Both the position numbers and the translations under genes were made by a program. From Circinella umbellata (Eukaryota; Mucoromycota; Mucoromycetes; Mucorales; Lichtheimiaceae): DNA of 64,000 nucleotides. Positions 10,789 to 22,085 of this stretch are shown one piece after another. The first letter of the stretch is position 1. Every line of letters begins with the position of its first letter. Location of the stretch: NCBI GenBank assembly GCA_025093555.1, contig JAIWNF010000047.1, forward strand, positions 248,001-312,000. The letters run 5' to 3'. The notes beneath the pieces are model-generated. The model had not been told where the DNA came from. It did no database searches and saw nothing but the letters and a program-made list of their open reading frames with translations.

Positions 10789-11115
10789 CAAGGATATGAA
10801 AGTGATGAATATTATTTACCGAAAATCAACATGTTGTGTACTACTATAGAAGACGAATATCCCTTTATTCTGTGCTATCACCAGCTTCCTGTACGTGGTG
10901 CCTTTGCAAAATGACTATTAATAAAGGTCAAGAACAGACATTGTCAGCTGTTGATGTATCTTGGGATGAATCTGTATGCTGCTCTTCCTCTAGAGATACG
11001 GATCCTACAAACATCCCTTAGAGTTACATTGAATTCAATCAGAGACCACACTGTTTCAAAAACCAATAATGTAGTAGCTTATCATGAGGCTCTCTTACCA
11101 TCCGCAACATATAGA
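10789..11115 (+). pseudogene. Helitron/PIF1-type helicase C-terminal relic
   Basis: The plus strand reads LPKI...IEDEYPF...HQLPVRGAFA and then, after a one-base frame slip at about 10908-10914, MTINKGQEQTL. This matches the conserved C-terminal block of PIF1-like helicases encoded by Helitrons (IPRI ... LPF ... QFPVRLAFAMTINKSQGQTL). After a second slip come LYAAL (compare LYVALSR) and, near 11070-11090, a VVAYHEALL stretch like the usual end NVVYREVL. At least two frameshifts and several stops make it non-functional. The rest of the helicase and the Rep domain are not seen. Confidence 0.62.
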
Positions 11116-11219
11116 TGTCTCCATTTATAATACGTTGTATTATTCTTATTATTATGTACCGTTACGTATTAATATTAAATTTATTATTACTATTATATTG
11201 TCTTCTGACTTATATAGTA

Positions 11220-11550
11220 CAGTCAACCCCCGCTTTTGCACCTTCCGATTTTGCGAATCTCCCGGTTCTGCACCGTTTGTTTTTGGAAATGTTAAAAATA
11301 CTTAATAGAATCGCAACTTGCAACTTGCATCAAGGTATTTGGGCGAGTTGCGCTAATCGGAAGTATACCATACTATAATTTAATAATTGTGTACGTATCT
11401 AATTCTTATGAATCTTTATCCAAATATGGAGATACCTTGATGAGATGCTGTATTTTGATATACATCAAGTTTCGCTTGTTGCAAGTAATTCTTCGGTTCT
11501 GAAACAAAAAATTAGGAAATCTCAGGTGTGCAAAAACCGGGGGTTAACTG
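11220..11550. mobile_element. Pogo/Tc1-mariner-like MITE
   Basis: A 331-bp non-coding element. The left end CAGTCAACCCCCGCTTTTGC (11220 on) and the right end, which is the complement of CAGTTAACCCCCGGTTTTTG (to 11550), are imperfect terminal inverted repeats. It is flanked by TA on both sides (11218-11219 and 11551-11552), as expected for Tc1/mariner/pogo insertion. Inside the left end, degenerate versions of the CCG-TTTTGC unit repeat about every 17 bp, as in the subterminal repeats of pogo-like elements. There is no transposase, so it would need one supplied in trans. Confidence 0.8.
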
Positions 11551-11574
11551 TATATATTAACTCAAAAAAAAATA

Positions 11575-11712
11575 TTATACAGCATTGAGCCCACACCGGG
11601 CTGGCGCGAAACGTTGTTGGAGGTCAAAGAGGAACCCCTTGCACGCCCGTTGAATGACCCGGAGGGACGTGAGACAGAACGGCTAGTACAGATATTATCG
11701 AATACAAAGAGC
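11575..11712 (+). other. GC-rich open stretch, origin unknown
   Basis: A locally GC-rich block between AT-rich flanks. In one plus-strand frame it is open for over 40 codons with protein-like composition (words such as PTPGWRETLLEVKEEPL). It has no ATG and no recognised family. It may be a fragment of an older element. Confidence 0.35.
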
Positions 11713-14580
11713 TACATAATTATTGTTATTGTTGTTTGTTCATATTATTAAAAACACAAAAAGTTATACAACATAATTTTGATTAAAAAGAACAAAGGTA
11801 CTGTACTGTAAGAACATGAATGTGCTCATTGACATGTAAATGATATCATATTGATATTATCTTCATTACTGATTAATTTTTTAATTGTCATTTTTTGAAC
11901 AAATTCTAAATAATTTACGTTAGCATGTATATATCTATACACTATCAATAAAAAACATAACCATGCGATCGATATCTCCAGCTTTTTTTTATTAGATTTC
12001 ATAATATAAAAACTTCTTACATAATTCTAATCGTGGTATTTTTTATTTTTTTGGGGAACAAAATTCTCCCCTCTCCTTTCGTCAATTTTACTGTACGTAG
12101 TCCAGTAAATAGTGTTACCAAGTAACCAAGTAATAATAATAAAGCTCGGGCAAGTTGCTATGCCGACCCCCTTTAACTTCTCTCCTCTCAACTCGATTAT
12201 GAAACTTCCAATTATTTTATAAAAAAGGCATCTTTATTCCTCCACCCCCCTTTTTTTTTCTCTCTGTCACTCTAAAAAGAAACTTTTCAAAAGGTATATT
12301 TACTGTGTAATATATTGATTCCGTTTGTTCTTTAATCTGATGATTCATACTCATCCCCCCGGCAACATTGTACGTACTTTCTTTTTTTGCATACCATGAC
12401 TCATTAGGGGGGGGGAGGGAACACACTGCAACCTGACTCTATTTCCAGACATCCTTTTTTTTTTTCATGCAAGTGTCAGCCGAGTTAAATACCGAACGTC
12501 TTTTTGTACACTTTAATGTATATTTGTTATAATTAAAATACATACGTAACTATTAGTAATATTATATATCAAAACTGTTACTAAAAATAAATAAATTCCC
12601 AGTTGCCATACGAGTGTTGGACCAGTGGATTCTTTCTAATAAATTTAGTAAATGGACTATCCAAATCTTGCAATAGTTCTTCTAATAGAGTAGATAGAAA
12701 AAAAAACTCTAATTGTTTTATACGTTTCCAATTGGAGAGTGTCCATGGTATATGTAAAAAAAAAATATGGTTTTGTTACCGCACACTCACCAATAAAAAG
12801 CCGTTTAGTTTTTTTATTTCAAAAGGAAATGATCCATTTTTTTTGGGGGGGAAGGAGGGAGGGAGAAAGTTTTTGTGTGATTAAAAGAGAGACTTGGCCC
12901 TTACGTATTCATGTGAAAAAGCGTAAAAAGAAAAAGAAAGAAAAAAGCTTTTTTAATCAAACGGCTAATTAAAGTATTTTACTGCAAGCGGGGGGGGGGG
13001 GAAGGGGGGGGGAATGGTCGTCCATGACGACAATGATTTTTTTTTACGTATTATTCAACTCTATTCGTCTTCATCAATAATTTTAAGATATGAACACCCT
13101 ATCCCGAATTACATTTTTTACTGAAAGTAATAATAATAAATAAAATGATAGAGTAATAGATAATCATATGAAATTAATTGACTAATATTTAAAGTTTCTA
13201 TATAAATATACTTTAAGGAAGGACGAGGAGAGGTATAATTTCTAAATCGGAGGGGAAAGTTTGATTGACAATAATGCGCGTGTGTGTAACTAACAATGTA
13301 GGTAGATCCTTTGCAATTAGGTGATACAATCCCTGTTACCAATGAAAATTGTTATATTGTAGTTGAATCATACAGGGGAAAGAGGGGAATAATAATACTA
13401 TCTTTTGAAACCGACAGCCTCCATTCATTACATTACATTTTAATCTTAATCAATTGATAATAAATAATTTACACTAAACAATGCATTTCTATAAAATAGA
13501 GGAACACCCCATTATAGCTTTTTACCTTTATTAAGTAATAACTTTGAAGATTCTAAAATTCCATCTTCCAAAAAATCTCTCTCTCTCTCTCAAAAAAGAA
13601 AAAACTAAACTATAAATTCTAACAAATAAAAAATCAAGAACCCTTTTTTTTTTAATGCAACAAATAGATTAGTGAGTAAACAAAAACAAACAAAAAAAAG
13701 GAGGCAGGTTTATTATTAAGGTATAAGGAAAATCCAACCAATCATGTTTACAGTTGATTTACTTTTTTGCATTAAACAAACGGAAATAAGAAATGACAAT
13801 TCTTCCTCGGTATCATTTCCTAAATTTGATATCATCCATCAAAGTAATTCATCCCCCCCCCAATAACCTTAAAAATGATCTTTTTTCGCTATTAAATTCA
13901 ACCCAACCTCAAAAAAGGTACTTTCCCCAAGCCCCCTCTTATTTTTTTTTTTGAGTAACATTGCATTACTAAATAAACATTGTCCATTATTACTAAAAAT
14001 ATTCATAATATTCTTTATTTGTATAAAATAACAGGAAAGCAAATTATCAACCAAAATTGTAGTAATAATAATAAAAAGGAGAGAAGAAAAACGTTGATAA
14101 TTATTAAATAAAAGACCCTGTTTCTTTCTAGTTTCTTTTTTAAAAAAAAAATGTAATAACTTATCGTTTTTTTTTGTTTTGTTTGTTATCATAGTTCTCT
14201 CCTCCTTTTTTCTTTATGAGGAAGGGGGGAGACGATTTTTCAAGATTTCCTTTTTCCCTTTATAGTACTCTAGGCGAATAAAAAAAAAAAAAGAGGAGAC
14301 AAGAATGATCAACCTATTCATAACAACTGATCCTAATTATCTATATATAACCTTTTTTTTACTATTATTATTATTATGAACGAATGTAAAAGAAAAAAAA
14401 GTACTTATCCAAAAACGCCCTTTTATATAATTGAGGTGGGGGGTGGGGAACAAAGTAGGAGGAATTTCATTTTATTGATTGGAAAAAAAAAGTGGTAATA
14501 GAGCCAGAAAAAAAAAGGGGGAACGGATTGAAAATAAAGTGGATCCGATGAAGATTTTTAAAGTTTTAGGGTTTATCGGA
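11713..14580. other. Long gene-poor stretch
   Basis: Mostly AT-rich, with poly-A/T, poly-G and poly-C tracts (G-run clusters at about 12990-13015). On the minus strand 12592-12755 there is an open stretch of about 50 codons with protein-like composition, but it has no clear splice sites, start or family. Other open frames in this stretch are low-complexity. No gene is supported. Confidence 0.45.
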
Positions 14581-15799
14581 TCATGATCGTAATTTTCGAA
14601 AAAGTCGTTCACCATTCTTTTCAGTAGTAAATTTGGCTTTATCATTAGGTAATCCAAATGCTTTCATTCTTTTGGAGAGCAAAAAAAAAAAGAGAGGATG
14701 TTATTACCATTGTTTTGAAAAAAAATCTCATTTTTCCTCGCGATCCCCTCCCCAAACTTTTTTTTACTTACAAATACATAACATCAAAGGGTGCTCGAAT
14801 ATCAGAAACTGTATTTGCTTCACTTGATACAATAAGATTATCACCTCCAGTAGTTGCAATTAATTCTTTACTCATTTGTAATACATAAACACGTTGGGTA
14901 TTATCTATATATATATATGTATTCATGACCCCAACGGTTATATACACACATACCCCCAAAAGAAATAAATTAATAAGCTTACAAATGAAATAATTGTCAA
15001 TGGATGTATTATTTATTTTCATTACCTCGAGTACCAGCACCATAACATATTTCAAATAAAATACCACGTTTCATAGCATCTCGAACTATACTTTGATCCA
15101 ATCTAAAAGGCAAACGTTTACTACAATCCATGGATATAATATCTACATCCAAAGATTGACATGCTATTTTAAATGTTGTTTCATTACTGGTTCTTAAAGC
15201 AACTAGTTGATAACTTGATCGTAACATGTTAATTTCTTCCTATATTATAAAAAAAAAAGCTTATTTTTTTTAATGTATATAATTTTTTTTTCCTTATGCA
15301 TATTCTATGTTATTCCCTTTGCCCACCCCCCTCCTCTCCTCAAACGAATAGATAGTAACAAAAAAAAAGTTTACATTGGAAGGTGGAACGTCGGTTTCTA
15401 TGGTGACACGTGTAAGTTGTACAATAGGATGATGAACATTGTCATAGGGAATGGGTTGAATGGTTTTTGCCTAATAAATATATATTTAATAATAAAACAC
15501 GGAGAGAAAGAAAAAAAAAACTTGACATCTAAATAGAACCCACCTTATTGAGATCATCAATGACATGATTTAAAGCAATAACACTTTCTGCAACTAAGAA
15601 AAAAAAACCAAAGGAAAACTGTTGTTAAACAAAAAAAAAACTCCCAAATATTTCTTTTTTCTCCTTTGTTAAATAAGCCCAATTTCTAAACTATTTCTTT
15701 TTATTCACTTGAACTAAATCTTGCAAGAATTAATCGTAAACGATCTGTATTTTTGTCATCAATTTCGGGGATGTACGGAATATTCAAGTCAAAATACAT
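14581..15799 (-). CDS. RPP1: RNase P/MRP protein subunit p30 (Rpp30/Rpp1 family)
   Basis: A six-exon gene: 15799-15709, 15593-15544, 15470-15375, 15239-15026, 14904-14772 and 14668-14581. The exons sum to 672 nt, giving 223 residues. The protein is a short Rpp30/Rpp1, the TIM-barrel-like subunit of nuclear RNase P and RNase MRP that binds the RNA and helps process tRNA 5' ends and pre-rRNA. Supporting words are MYFDLNIP at the start, ALNHVID, SSYQLVALRTSNE, ACQSLDVDIIS, RLPFRL, GILFEICYG, LIVSSEA and FGLPNDKAK, in the family order. All introns are GT-AG. The basic C-terminal extension found in some homologues is missing. Confidence 0.88.
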
Positions 15800-16638
15800 T
15801 TTCAAAAACTTCTGTGAAACCTCAAAACGCGTTATAAAGCACACACAACTTTTATTTAACACATAGATGCACCCCCCCCTCCTCCCCCACCTTCAAAAAC
15901 AAGGCGGCGCAGTTTTATGTAAATTGGGGGTGGGGGAGAGACTGGTAAGAGATTATCGGGTGGCTTACACACACGCACACACACACACACACTAAATACC
16001 ATTAACATGATAACATAATCTCCGGAGAATTTTTGATTTGGGGGGGGGAATTAATGCCTTTTTTATCTGGAAAATCAAGTGTTTGTTTTCAAATGTTGAT
16101 TAAAAATAAAGGGCTGAAAAAGAGGATTTTTATATATAAATTACACAATAAAAATTGGGAGTGTTGTACACATAGCATTGGATATTCATATTACGGTTTT
16201 TTTTTTAGAGAGAGAGAGAAAAAAAAACTACTTTTTCTTTTACTGAATAAAGTGTAATCATTAAAGAAAATGAAATATTATTATTAGTATTATTATTATT
16301 ATTAAGTAAGAAAAAGGAAAAATAACAACGATAGGGGGGAATATTATAATATATAAATATATATATATGAAAAAAAAAGAATGTAAAAAATCTCTCCACA
16401 CTTTTTTTTTAGGGACACAAAAAGGTTAGAGTGTGCTTAATAAGTAAGGTTATGTTTTTTTTTTGGTTTTTGGTTTTTTGTTTAAAAAATAAAAGGGGGG
16501 GAGTGTTAGTTCAAGGAGAGAGCAAAATATAAAAAAAAAATAAAGGAACTAAATTATCATTATACTGAAAAAAAATATATATGTGTATTCTTTATGTGTA
16601 AATTTTTGGGCAAAAAAAAAGAATAGGAACTTTTTTTT
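15800..16638. other. Intergenic between RPP1 and GPR1-like gene
   Basis: Contains a (CA)n run (about 15966-15993), poly-C/G tracts and a short GA run near 16209. It must hold the RPP1 promoter and the 3' end of the transporter gene. No specific regulatory motif could be assigned. Confidence 0.45.
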
Positions 16639-17479
16639 TTAGTTCAATGGACCAGTAGGAAGAGTAAAGTAAGATGATTCTTTAGTTAAAAGACCAGCTA
16701 ATGCATTATACCAAGCAATGATAGCAGTGATAACACCAAATGCACCACCAGCAACCTTGGCACCACCGTTACCATAGAAATCAGCAGCAGCAAGTAAAAT
16801 AAATGTAACGGTCAAGCAAAAGAAGAGAAGAATCATAGCAATAGAAGATCGATGACAAGCAACTAACATCAATGCAGTGAAAATAGCCCAAGCAGTTAAA
16901 TAAATACCAAGTGAATGTTCCAATGCACCAGGATATTTAGCATAAGATTCACGAATATTTGCACCAGGAATAAACATAATAGCATAAGATAACCAGAAAC
17001 CACCATAACTAGAGAACGCAGTAGCACCAAAGGTGTTACCAGTACGGAATTCCCACATACCAGCAAGAAGCTATAAAGAATAAGAATAAAGAAGAGTGAA
17101 TAAAAAAAGCGGGTAACGAGGAATATACATTTTGATCTGGTAAGTTCTTTTATTTGTTGATAACATCATATGTTACATAACAAAACGAGAGAAAGAAAGA
17201 GAGAGAGAGAGAGAGAAATTATCTATTGTTTACTCGAATAACACTATATGAAAAATATTTTACCTGAACTAAACCACCATAGAAGAAAGCAAGACCGACA
17301 ACAACATTATTTGGAGAACCGGTTGGCATACCAGCACTAGCATTGTGAAGTGAAAGAACTAAAGTAGTCAAAGCGAAACCACAGAGACCAAGAGGACCTG
17401 GGTTAGCAATGGTAGGTTGAGCAACCATGGGAGGTCGAGGAGCTTGGTATTTAGATTCGATATCTTGTTCGTGAGACAT
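16639..17479 (-). CDS. GPR1/FUN34/YaaH family acetate-type transporter
   Basis: Two exons, 17479-17264 and 17070-16639 (648 nt, 215 residues). The family signature NPGPLGL sits at residues 26-32, after a hydrophilic N-terminus. Six hydrophobic segments follow, including [11 protein letters not shown] across the splice junction and [20 protein letters not shown], both hallmark words. Members (yeast Ady2/Ato, bacterial SatP) are plasma-membrane channels or transporters for acetate and other monocarboxylates, or ammonium-export related. The substrate here is not determinable. The canonical NPAPLGL has Gly for the Ala, a mild change. The short N-terminus and total length are normal for the family. 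Confidence 0.92.
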
Positions 17480-17695
17480 TATGTATAAGTTAAATTTATG
17501 TTAGAGATAAATAAGAAGGTATATATATTATATATATTATATAAGAAGTCAAAAAAAAATGAAAAAAGGTAAAGAATGGGGGTAAAAAAAAAAAGAAAAA
17601 GTTGGATTGGTATTTATATACTTTTTTTTTAAAAAAAAAGTTGATTTGAATAAGCAAAACCAAAATGTGGAGGATTTTTTTTAGTCGGGCTATCA
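17480..17695. other. 5' flank of GPR1-like gene
   Basis: A short AT-rich, poly-A/T-rich region between the GPR1-like start and the (CA)n repeat. No recognisable element. Confidence 0.35.
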
Positions 17696-17766
17696 ATGTT
17701 TGTGGGTGCGGGTGATTGGATCCTTCTTAATCCAATACATTTATATAAATATATACACAAACACAA

Positions 17767-17790
17767 ACACACACACACACACACACACAC
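17767..17790. repeat. (CA)n microsatellite
   Basis: An uninterrupted CA dinucleotide run. Confidence 0.9.
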
Positions 17791-17850
17791 AATTCAGTTG
17801 TGTACTCTACTCCCCCCAGTTTCTCCTTTTTTTTTTTTTTTTATTTCAAA

Positions 17851-18043
17851 AATGGGAGGTTCCTTTGATGCACGGTGGGAAAAATCCTCAGATGATGATG
17901 ATGCAAAGTGGGGTAGTAGCACGAAGAGAGCAAAAAAAGCCCCTAATGAAAATAAAAGTGTGTGTGTGAGTGAGTGGGTTATAAGGAGCTTAAATAGTCT
18001 TATTGCTAATATTACTGCCAAAAAAATGAAGTGGTCATTTTAA
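17851..18043 (+). CDS. Possible small hypothetical protein
   Basis: From ATG 17851 the frame reads a short hydrophilic peptide with the words MGGSFDARWEKSSDDDDAKW and a basic patch (TKRAKKAP), ending at TAA 18041-18043. A polypyrimidine tract precedes the ATG. A GTGTGTGTGAG string within it could act as an intron donor, so the C-terminal part is uncertain. The longer frame beginning at 17696 runs through the CA microsatellite and is not credible. I do not recognise the family. It may be a real short gene or chance. Confidence 0.28.
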
Positions 18044-20176
18044 ATCATCTTTATTTTTGTATAGCATATAATTATTATCATTATTATCATTACAAAAAGT
18101 TTAAAACGTTGGGGGGGAAGAAATACGTCTCACCAAAAAAAAAGTGATTCAAAAAACTAGTAAAATAGTTTGTTTTTGTTGTTACCTTGTCCATTCACTA
18201 CAAAAATAAAGATGTAATGTGTCTAATTTTAATCACTCCCCTCTCGCCCTCCTCCTCCCCCCCCCTCGCTCTCGCTCTCTCGCTGTTCGCCCTGGACTCT
18301 CTCTCCTCTCCCCTCGCCCCCGAAAAATAAATTTCCCTTTCTTACTCTTTACTCTATTGATTCATATAAGCAATGCAGTTCTTTAGTTGCTCCTCTTTTT
18401 TATGAGCCTTTTAACATGAATAGGTCATTCAAGTTCTTAATATTATTGCGGGGTAATATATAATATAGAATATATATTGGATTCAAATAAGTTTTGGTAA
18501 TAAAAATAATTTATAAAACTCCCACATTTTCTTATTTGTTTCCAGGAACACAACAGATTTTATTTTTTTTTTCTCAGACAATGATTTCATTATTTTCCCC
18601 GCGTTTTTTCGTGCGTTTTTCGTGAGTCCTTTCTTTGAAAAAAAATTTTTTTTGACACACTAAATCTTTTTTTGGATTGACCTCGTACACACGTGGCCCT
18701 TTTTTGTTAAGAACTTGGAAGGCCGCTTAGCCCGGGAACATTAACTTATTGGGTACTTCTCCCGGAATATTAAATAAGCCTAATTCTACGCACCACTTAG
18801 ATTTCGTGTGAACAAAAAAAAAAAAAAAGTGAGGGATCCTTTGACAAAAAGAAACTTGTTAGTTATCCAAGGGAAAAAAAAAAAAAACTTGAGAGAAAAA
18901 AAAAAGAAATTGAAACGGAAGCACAAAAAAAAAAGTATTCATCAAATTCTTTTCCCTTCCCCCCCGTCTCCCATACACAATAATAATAATAATAATAATA
19001 AACTTGTAAAGAACAAGAAAGAAAAAGAAAATAAATAGCTTTCCCCTTTAGTAAAAAGCGCACGGTTAACCTGTCAAATCTCAAAAAAGATCTTATTTGT
19101 TTATGAAGCGACATTATTTTTCTTTAAATACAATTAAGAAATCAAGTGATATTTTGAAAAAAAGGTGGAATGCATTATTTGTGTAACCTATTACTCGGAC
19201 AACAACAACAACAACAAAACTACTTTATCTTATCATTATAGAAAAAAATAAAATAAATAGTTTGTATATAGAAAGAGGTTTATTTTTGCTTACGAAAGAA
19301 AATAAAACATTTTGTACTACTTCCCCACAAATTTCACACACACAACTTTAAAACTTTTTTTTCAGGTGATAATAAAGAAACAAAAGATCGTTTTTCCTAA
19401 ACAAGGGCAAATTCTATGTCCTTTGGATAATGAGAAATTGTTACCCCCGGCCGGTTATCCGTAATATCAACTTAGTATGAGAGAAATGAGGTCATTTATT
19501 ATTTATAAAAAAAAACATTGGGTTCAAAAAGAATTTCTTACAATTGTAGTATTTCTAAAAGGTACTCAATTAAGTTTAGATTCCTTTCTTCTCATATATA
19601 TCACACAACATGATTCGATTTATTATGTCAAAAACAAACCATTTCCTCTCACTCTTCTTTGAAAAAGAAAAAACCTATTGGGGTAGAAATTTGTGGGTCA
19701 TCCATAATCTCACTCGCTCCTCCCACGCACGGTACCCCCGATTTGACTACCTCATCTTTTTTTTTTATTTGATATATGATTGCCGTTTTCGCTATATATA
19801 TTTTTTATTGTTTTGCATAAACATAATATACTGTTTTTTTTGCGCCACCATGTAGGGGAGTAGTAAAACGGAGGTTTCTTCCATTCTCTCTTTTTTTTTA
19901 AAATAAAAGAAAAAAACCATCGATACTGCAAGTTACCCACGCCAAAAGTGAATAATTTTTTACTTTTAACCCCCTCCTTTTTTTTTATACCCTACTATCC
20001 CTTATCTTTCAATCTTTTTGTTTCACTTTATCATATATTAATATAAGCAAATCATTTATAAATATTATTCTTTTGATATATTAATATTATTATTATAATG
20101 TATAAACCAAATAAAAAAAATAGAAAAAATATATAATGTAATAATAAATTATTATTGCATTAAGAAATCTGTTTGG
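18044..20176. other. Intergenic, low-complexity
   Basis: No gene is supported. It holds CT-rich tracts (about 18234-18320), poly-A and poly-T runs, an (ATA)n run near 18980-19000 and AT-rich sequence approaching the 3' end of the next gene. Confidence 0.5.
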
Positions 20177-22085
20177 TTACCAACATAAACCACCTTGAAA
20201 TTCTTGACATTCTAATCTATGTTCCCAAATATCCATATGTTGTAAAGCCCATTTTCCTTCTTCATTCATATAGACTTTTTCTTTACGCATGATTTCTCCC
20301 ATATCAATATTTTTGTTATCTGTATGTTGGTCAGTATTAAATTCCCAAATATTTTGATGATCTTGATGACAAGCAAATCCTTTTTCATCATAAACAACAG
20401 GAATATCAAATGTCCATGCAGCTGTACAAATAAATTCAATATCCATCCTAAATAAATAAAATAAAATTATTATTAACTATCTTTTGTAACTTGTTTCTCT
20501 CCTTTCTTTTCTCCTCTTCCCCGGCCCCTTTTTTAGAAGCTTATATCCATTTCATTTCCAATCTCCCTCTCTCCATTTTTATTACCAAAACTTTATTTAT
20601 TTCCGTTTTATGCAATTTATTTCTCTTTCCTTCTCCCCTCAACAACAACAGCAATAATAATAATAATAATAAATAGTTACCATGCAACACCTCCCATTTC
20701 TCTATAACCACGAGGGACTTTCCATGTTTCACGATGTGCCATTGTAAAATCACCGGCTTGATCTGCTACCTTGAGAATATTTCCAGTAGTAAGCTTAAGA
20801 GGTTCTGGTAATTTATAATTACCCCAATCTTGATCACCCAGTTTACAAGCATTATATAAAGTATCATCATCTGCAAAGGAAGGTAAACGAACAATAGAAG
20901 GTGGTAATGGATCGTGACTAAAATATATAGAAAAAAGATTTGATGTTAGTCATATTGAACTGTCATTATTTTGTAATGCTCTAAATATATAAATGTGTCT
21001 TACATATTATGTTGATCTTGTCGTTGTAAATAAATGACATTCTTTTTAAATACACGAGATTTTACTGCATTAAGGAAATTATGTGACCAAATATCATCTA
21101 ATTATTTAATTTTTTTTTAAAAGAAAACATGAATTAGAAAATGTTTCTTACTGTTATTATAATCCTTATTTTCAGGTACATGAAATAAACAACACCCTCT
21201 TTATTTTATTTTTTTGTACACACTGAAAAAAAAAGAAATACAAACCTTGATTTGTACAAACAACGAATTCACCACGTGCAAAACGAATACCAATATTTTT
21301 TCCTTCAAATTCATGAAGGGGTGAATTTCCTACATTAGGTAATATATCATGAATTTCTTTGGGTACAGTAATTACTCGGTATGTCAAGTAATCTGAATGT
21401 CGATAACGCTATATATATTCATTCTATGAGTTAATTCAATTCTTTCTCTCTTTTTTTTTTTCTTTCTTTTATCCTATCCCCTCTTTCCTTTTTTTTTCAA
21501 AAAACTTACGAAAGAATCAATCACTCGTCGACGATCCGTAGGTGGATTCCATTCCACAATTAAAAGTTCCATATTGGTTTGAGAATGTTCAGCTAATAAA
21601 TAAGCACTATCGATAAAATTCTGTAATCGATGATGTTGGTTACTAAGGTAACAACAACAACAAAAAAAAATATTGTTATCAGTTACCAAGCAACGATTAT
21701 TAGTTTTCCCCCCTCCCCTCTATTTTATTTTCCTCCAACCCACAAAAAAAAAAAGAAGAAAGTAGTGGTTTTTTTTTTACCCAGCATAGTCATCCATGCG
21801 AGAAACAATGACAATAGATAAATAAGTTTCACGTTCACTTTCTGATGCAAGACATTTTTCCCATGTTAATTTTTCAATTTTGTTTTTATGAAGCGTGGCT
21901 GTATCAGCAATACAATCTACTTTGGAATTATCTCCTAATAATTGTTGTTCTTCCAATATTTGAATAGATGATTCTCGAATAGATGCTGAGAATGTAAAGA
22001 TTAAGGTAAAAGTAATTAAAATAGCAGTAATTAACAATATGGTTTTTCGAGATGCTAACGTTATAGATGATGGGAGTCTATCCAT
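20177..22085 (-). CDS. Type II membrane protein, glycosyltransferase-like
   Basis: Six exons: 22085-21781, 21642-21510, 21408-21246, 21097-21004, 20917-20681 and 20447-20177. They sum to 1203 nt, giving 400 residues. The N-terminus has a short basic cytosolic tail and one hydrophobic segment (about 14-34, ILLITAILITFTLIFTF), then a luminal domain, the layout of a Golgi type II enzyme. The luminal part has the words LSIVIVSRMDDYAG, MELLIVEWNPP, NIGIRFARGEFVVCTNQDD and YREMGGVAW. The beta-strand/VSR start and the NxGIRxARGEF...NQDD block resemble nucleotide-sugar glycosyltransferases with a GT-A fold, with the DD as a possible metal site. Donor and acceptor are unknown and no CAZy family was assigned. 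Intron 3 uses a GTTTGT donor. Confidence 0.68.

Noticed and set aside
17696..17850. Upstream extension of the small ORF through the CA repeat
   Set aside because: It would encode a Thr/His repeat from the microsatellite and a poly-Phe run; not credible coding sequence.
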